Positions 36,044 to 37,909 of a DNA stretch of 37,909 nt are shown here, one piece after another (position 1 is the stretch's first letter; each line of letters opens with the position of its first letter). The stretch is taken from contig CALEUX010000135.1 in NCBI GenBank assembly GCA_937920475.1, forward strand, positions 1-37,909. The letters run 5' to 3'. This stretch comes from an uncultured Marinilabiliaceae bacterium. Its GTDB lineage: Bacteria > Bacteroidota > Bacteroidia > Bacteroidales > Marinilabiliaceae. Both the position numbers and the translations under genes were made by a program. Below the pieces are notes generated by a model. That model was given only the letters and a program-made list of their open reading frames with translations, searched no databases and was not told the origin of the DNA.

Positions 36044-36610
36044 TTAAATCTTCGGCTGATCAATAATATAAAAACCAAGTTTCGAAGTATGATCTCTTAC
36101 TATATCGCCCGATGAAAGGTTACGAGTTAACCAAACAGAAATGATATCGCCGCCGGCTGCAATGGTAAAAATAACCCCAAAAAACAACCAGAAAACAGAT
36201 GCAAAGTAAAGTGATGCAACAACGGGAACAATGCCCAGAATAACCAATGGAGCAAGCGCACCTATGCGGTAAACCCAAACTTTCATATTGGTTGCAGGAT
36301 GACAATAAGGCGACCATGTTTTGCGATCTACACCAAAACGGATGGATTTAAAGCCGCCTTTGGTAAACAAACCAAATACAAAGGCATGTATCAGCTCGTG
36401 GATTACAATCCCGATAAAACTGGTTAATCCAAACCACATAAAGCCGGTTAAGGAAATTTCCCCAAAAGGCTGCCAGCCATGAATTATGATAAAAGGTACA
36501 AGGCATAAAAAAAGAAAAGGCACCGCCATTTTTAATGCGCGGCGCCCTGCTTCTTCAATTGTTATGGAAATCTCCCTGCAAGATTCCAGGTTGACATCAT
36601 TATCTTTCAC
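36044..36610 (-). CDS. DUF3267 membrane zincin-like protein
   Basis: This 188-residue membrane protein has spans at about 27-45, 57-80, 115-137 and 138-155. The zinc-binding motif HELIH (71-75) lies at the end of a membrane segment (GIVIHELIHAFVFG), as in DUF3267 proteins, which are predicted membrane metallopeptidases. Later conserved residues are YCHP (102-105), GGDI (153-156) and the end VRDHTSKLGFYI. Catalysis has not been shown for the family as far as I know, so protease activity is an inference. It lies between a secreted coiled-coil protein gene and an acyltransferase gene, 17 and 12 bases apart, so all three are one transcript. Confidence 0.85.
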   Translation of the reverse strand: MKDNDVNLESCREISITIEEAGRRALKMAVPFLFLCLVPFIIIHGWQPFGEISLTGFMWFGLTSFIGIVIHELIHAFVFGLFTKGGFKSIRFGVDRKTWSPYCHPATNMKVWVYRIGALAPLVILGIVPVVASLYFASVFWLFFGVIFTIAAGGDIISVWLTRNLSSGDIVRDHTSKLGFYIIDQPKI

Positions 36611-36627
36611 CCGATGAGCTATTTCGG

Positions 36628-37254
36628 TTATTTCTTTTTTCCTTTTTTCCCTTTTACTGGAGCATCCTCATCGGCTATTTCGATGGCATCTTCCAAAGCA
36701 TACTGGGCGTTTGTAAGATTTCTGGACGTTTCCTTAAGCATTTTGCCTGTTTCTTTTTTCATGGTTTTACCACGGTCGAGATTCTTGGTTCCATCGGCAG
36801 ATTTCTTGTTTTGGGCTTTCATTAGAGCATCATGCGCTTTTAACTCAGCCTTATACTCTGCATCAAGGGTTTTAATTTCAGCTTTGGCTTCAGCTACATC
36901 TTCACGTGATTTGGACTTTAATCTTTTCTCGAGAGATTTTCTTTGAGCTGAATACTCTTTATTTCTGGCTTTCATGGCACTAACCGCAGCCTTAATCTCA
37001 TCTGAGGACTCTTCACGCATGGTTGTACCAACAGTAATAAGAGAGTCTGCAATCTGTACCTTTTTCTCCTGTTTTTCGTGGGCAACACGGGCGCGTTCAA
37101 CCTGGGTTCTTAGTTTGGCAATTTCTGCCTCCTGCTTACTGGTACTTTGCGAATTTGCAGTTAGTGCAAATCCGGCAATAAAAATTAGAACTAGTAAAGC
37201 ATTCTTTAAATTTCCAAAACGGCTTTTGTCAAGGATTTGAATCTGCATTTTCAT
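36628..37254 (-). CDS. Exported coiled-coil protein of unknown function
   Basis: No named family is recognised. From the ATG at 37252-37254 the product has 208 residues; an in-frame start 18 codons earlier (37306-37308) falls inside a repeat and would precede the signal peptide with an unlikely arginine- and histidine-rich stretch. The N-terminus (FGNLKNALLVLIFIAGFALTA then NSQ) is a signal peptide. The mature chain is one long, highly charged coiled coil (about residues 35-175; for example KLRTQVERARVAHEKQEKKV and EDVAEAKAEIKTLDAEYKAE), and it ends with a lysine-rich tail (KGKKGKKK). It could bind the cell wall, nucleic acid or lipopolysaccharide; nothing in the sequence decides. It leads the three-gene operon with DUF3267 and DUF5009. 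Its start codon lies within the palindromic repeat found again 450 bases upstream. Confidence 0.75.
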   Translation of the reverse strand: MKMQIQILDKSRFGNLKNALLVLIFIAGFALTANSQSTSKQEAEIAKLRTQVERARVAHEKQEKKVQIADSLITVGTTMREESSDEIKAAVSAMKARNKEYSAQRKSLEKRLKSKSREDVAEAKAEIKTLDAEYKAELKAHDALMKAQNKKSADGTKNLDRGKTMKKETGKMLKETSRNLTNAQYALEDAIEIADEDAPVKGKKGKKK

Positions 37255-37344
37255 CCGTAAGTGTTTTTTAAAATATGGTCGGATGGAACTCGCATGATGA
37301 GGTTTCATCCGTATTTGTGTTTAACGAATCATGCTCGTTTAATT
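37249..37344. repeat. Palindromic leader, copy A
   Basis: A 41-base unit (37249-37289) begins TTTCATCCG and ends GGTCGGATGGAAC, giving near-perfect inverted ends around an A/T core. A further TTTCATCCG lies at 37303-37311 and ATGCTCGTTTAATT at 37331-37344. The same units in the same order occur at 37700-37800. On the - strand the left arm holds the start codon of the coiled-coil gene (CGGATGAAAATG). Confidence 0.7.
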
Positions 37345-37909
37345 GGTTGGCAATTTTTCAATTGAAATATGATGCATTGTGTATGAAATCATTTGATTAT
37401 TAACAAATTTGGTTTTCCCATTGTATGATTTAATAAAACATTTATAAAACGCAGTACAAATAACACCCCACTAACGAATTAAAACATTTCATCAAATCAA
37501 ACTTAAGTGACAACGTTACTGGGCATTTTATTAAAAAACACCTTAGCTTCTATCTCAAATTAAAAAAATTGCTTTTAACAGGGCGTTCCCCTAAATTTAT
37601 CGTTACAATAAAGCTAAGAAAAAATCAGCTTTTTTTTGAAATATTATCAATGATTAAAAATCACTTTTTTAGTCCTAATACGATGAATTTAGAAGTATGT
37701 TTCATCCGTTAATAATTTTAAAAATATGGTCGGATGAAACTACCTTATTGATGATTTATTACTTTCGTGTTTGCGTTTGGTAATAGATGCTCGTTTCATT
37801 ATCTTTACAGTATATATGGTCTCTTTTATCTCATCTGCTAAACCATCATAAACCAAATCAGTGCTAATTTTTAGAATTCATTGATTAACAATTTTAAATC
37901 AATACAATA
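37345..37909. other. Non-coding AT-rich region at window end
   Basis: No gene was seen apart from repeat copy B. In copy B the - strand reads CGGATGAAA followed by only 13 more codons and a stop (37661-37705), so it encodes at most a 14-residue peptide. The region 37560-37680 has A and T runs. No gene begins before the right edge. Confidence 0.5.
37700..37800. repeat. Palindromic leader, copy B
   Basis: The 41-base unit at 37700-37740 (TTTCATCCG ... GGTCGGATGAAAC) matches copy A at most positions, with perfect inverted ends extended to GTTTCATCCG/CGGATGAAAC by the base at 37699 only if read as written on each arm. ATGCTCGTTTCATT at 37787-37800 matches the distal unit of copy A at 13 of 14 positions, so the duplication spans about 100 bases. 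Confidence 0.65.

Overview
The window looks like Bacteroidota (Bacteroidetes) chromosome, most likely an environmental, probably anaerobic or facultative member of the Bacteroidales/Marinilabiliales type; this placement is inference from gene content. Supporting signs are TonB-dependent receptors with a carboxypeptidase-like N-terminal domain, a reduced V-type ATPase operon carrying DUF2764, a Sphingobacterium-like serine palmitoyltransferase, DUF1080 and DUF5009 proteins, weak ribosome binding sites, and TAnnTTTG -7 promoter elements where promoters can be guessed. No tRNA, rRNA, CRISPR array, intact insertion sequence or prophage was seen.

Left end (1-9.1 kb, + strand): a cobalamin locus. 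A TonB-dependent receptor cut by the window edge is followed by a small secreted DUF4430 (transcobalamin beta-domain-like) protein, then cobU, cobT, cobS, cobC, cobQ, a threonine-phosphate decarboxylase (cobD) and cbiB. Together they cover import of corrinoids plus amidation to cobyric acid, aminopropanol arm attachment and lower-ligand (nucleotide loop) assembly. Two gaps in the locus hold degenerate TAGAT-rich repeats.

Middle (9.3-18.2 kb, - strand): a dCache chemoreceptor paired with an outer-membrane barrel protein, a large Oar-like TonB-dependent receptor with its own terminator, and a 670-residue protein that fuses a PAP2/Aur1-like lipid phosphotransferase to a GNAT-like acyltransferase. 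Then comes the V-ATPase operon (18.3-26.0 kb, - strand, order E, DUF2764, A, B, D, I, K). It lacks recognisable C, F and G subunits, and subunit K carries a sodium-binding signature. A strand-specific hairpin terminates it.

Right part (26.1-37.9 kb): single genes (a barrel fragment, a DUF1080 lipoprotein, bacteriohemerythrin, an unknown membrane protein), a two-gene operon of serine palmitoyltransferase and a short-chain dehydrogenase that probably starts sphingolipid synthesis, a second chemoreceptor, a Cys/Met-metabolism PLP enzyme divergent from an Lrp/AsnC regulator, and a three-gene operon (coiled-coil envelope protein, DUF3267 zincin, DUF5009 acyltransferase). The last 650 bases are non-coding and contain a duplicated palindromic leader.

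The best leads are the PAP2-GNAT fusion read together with the sphingolipid operon, the stand-alone transcobalamin-like protein in a bacterial B12 locus, the sodium-type minimal V-ATPase, and the duplicated palindrome at the right edge. All homology statements come from reading motifs and from memory of families; no search was run.
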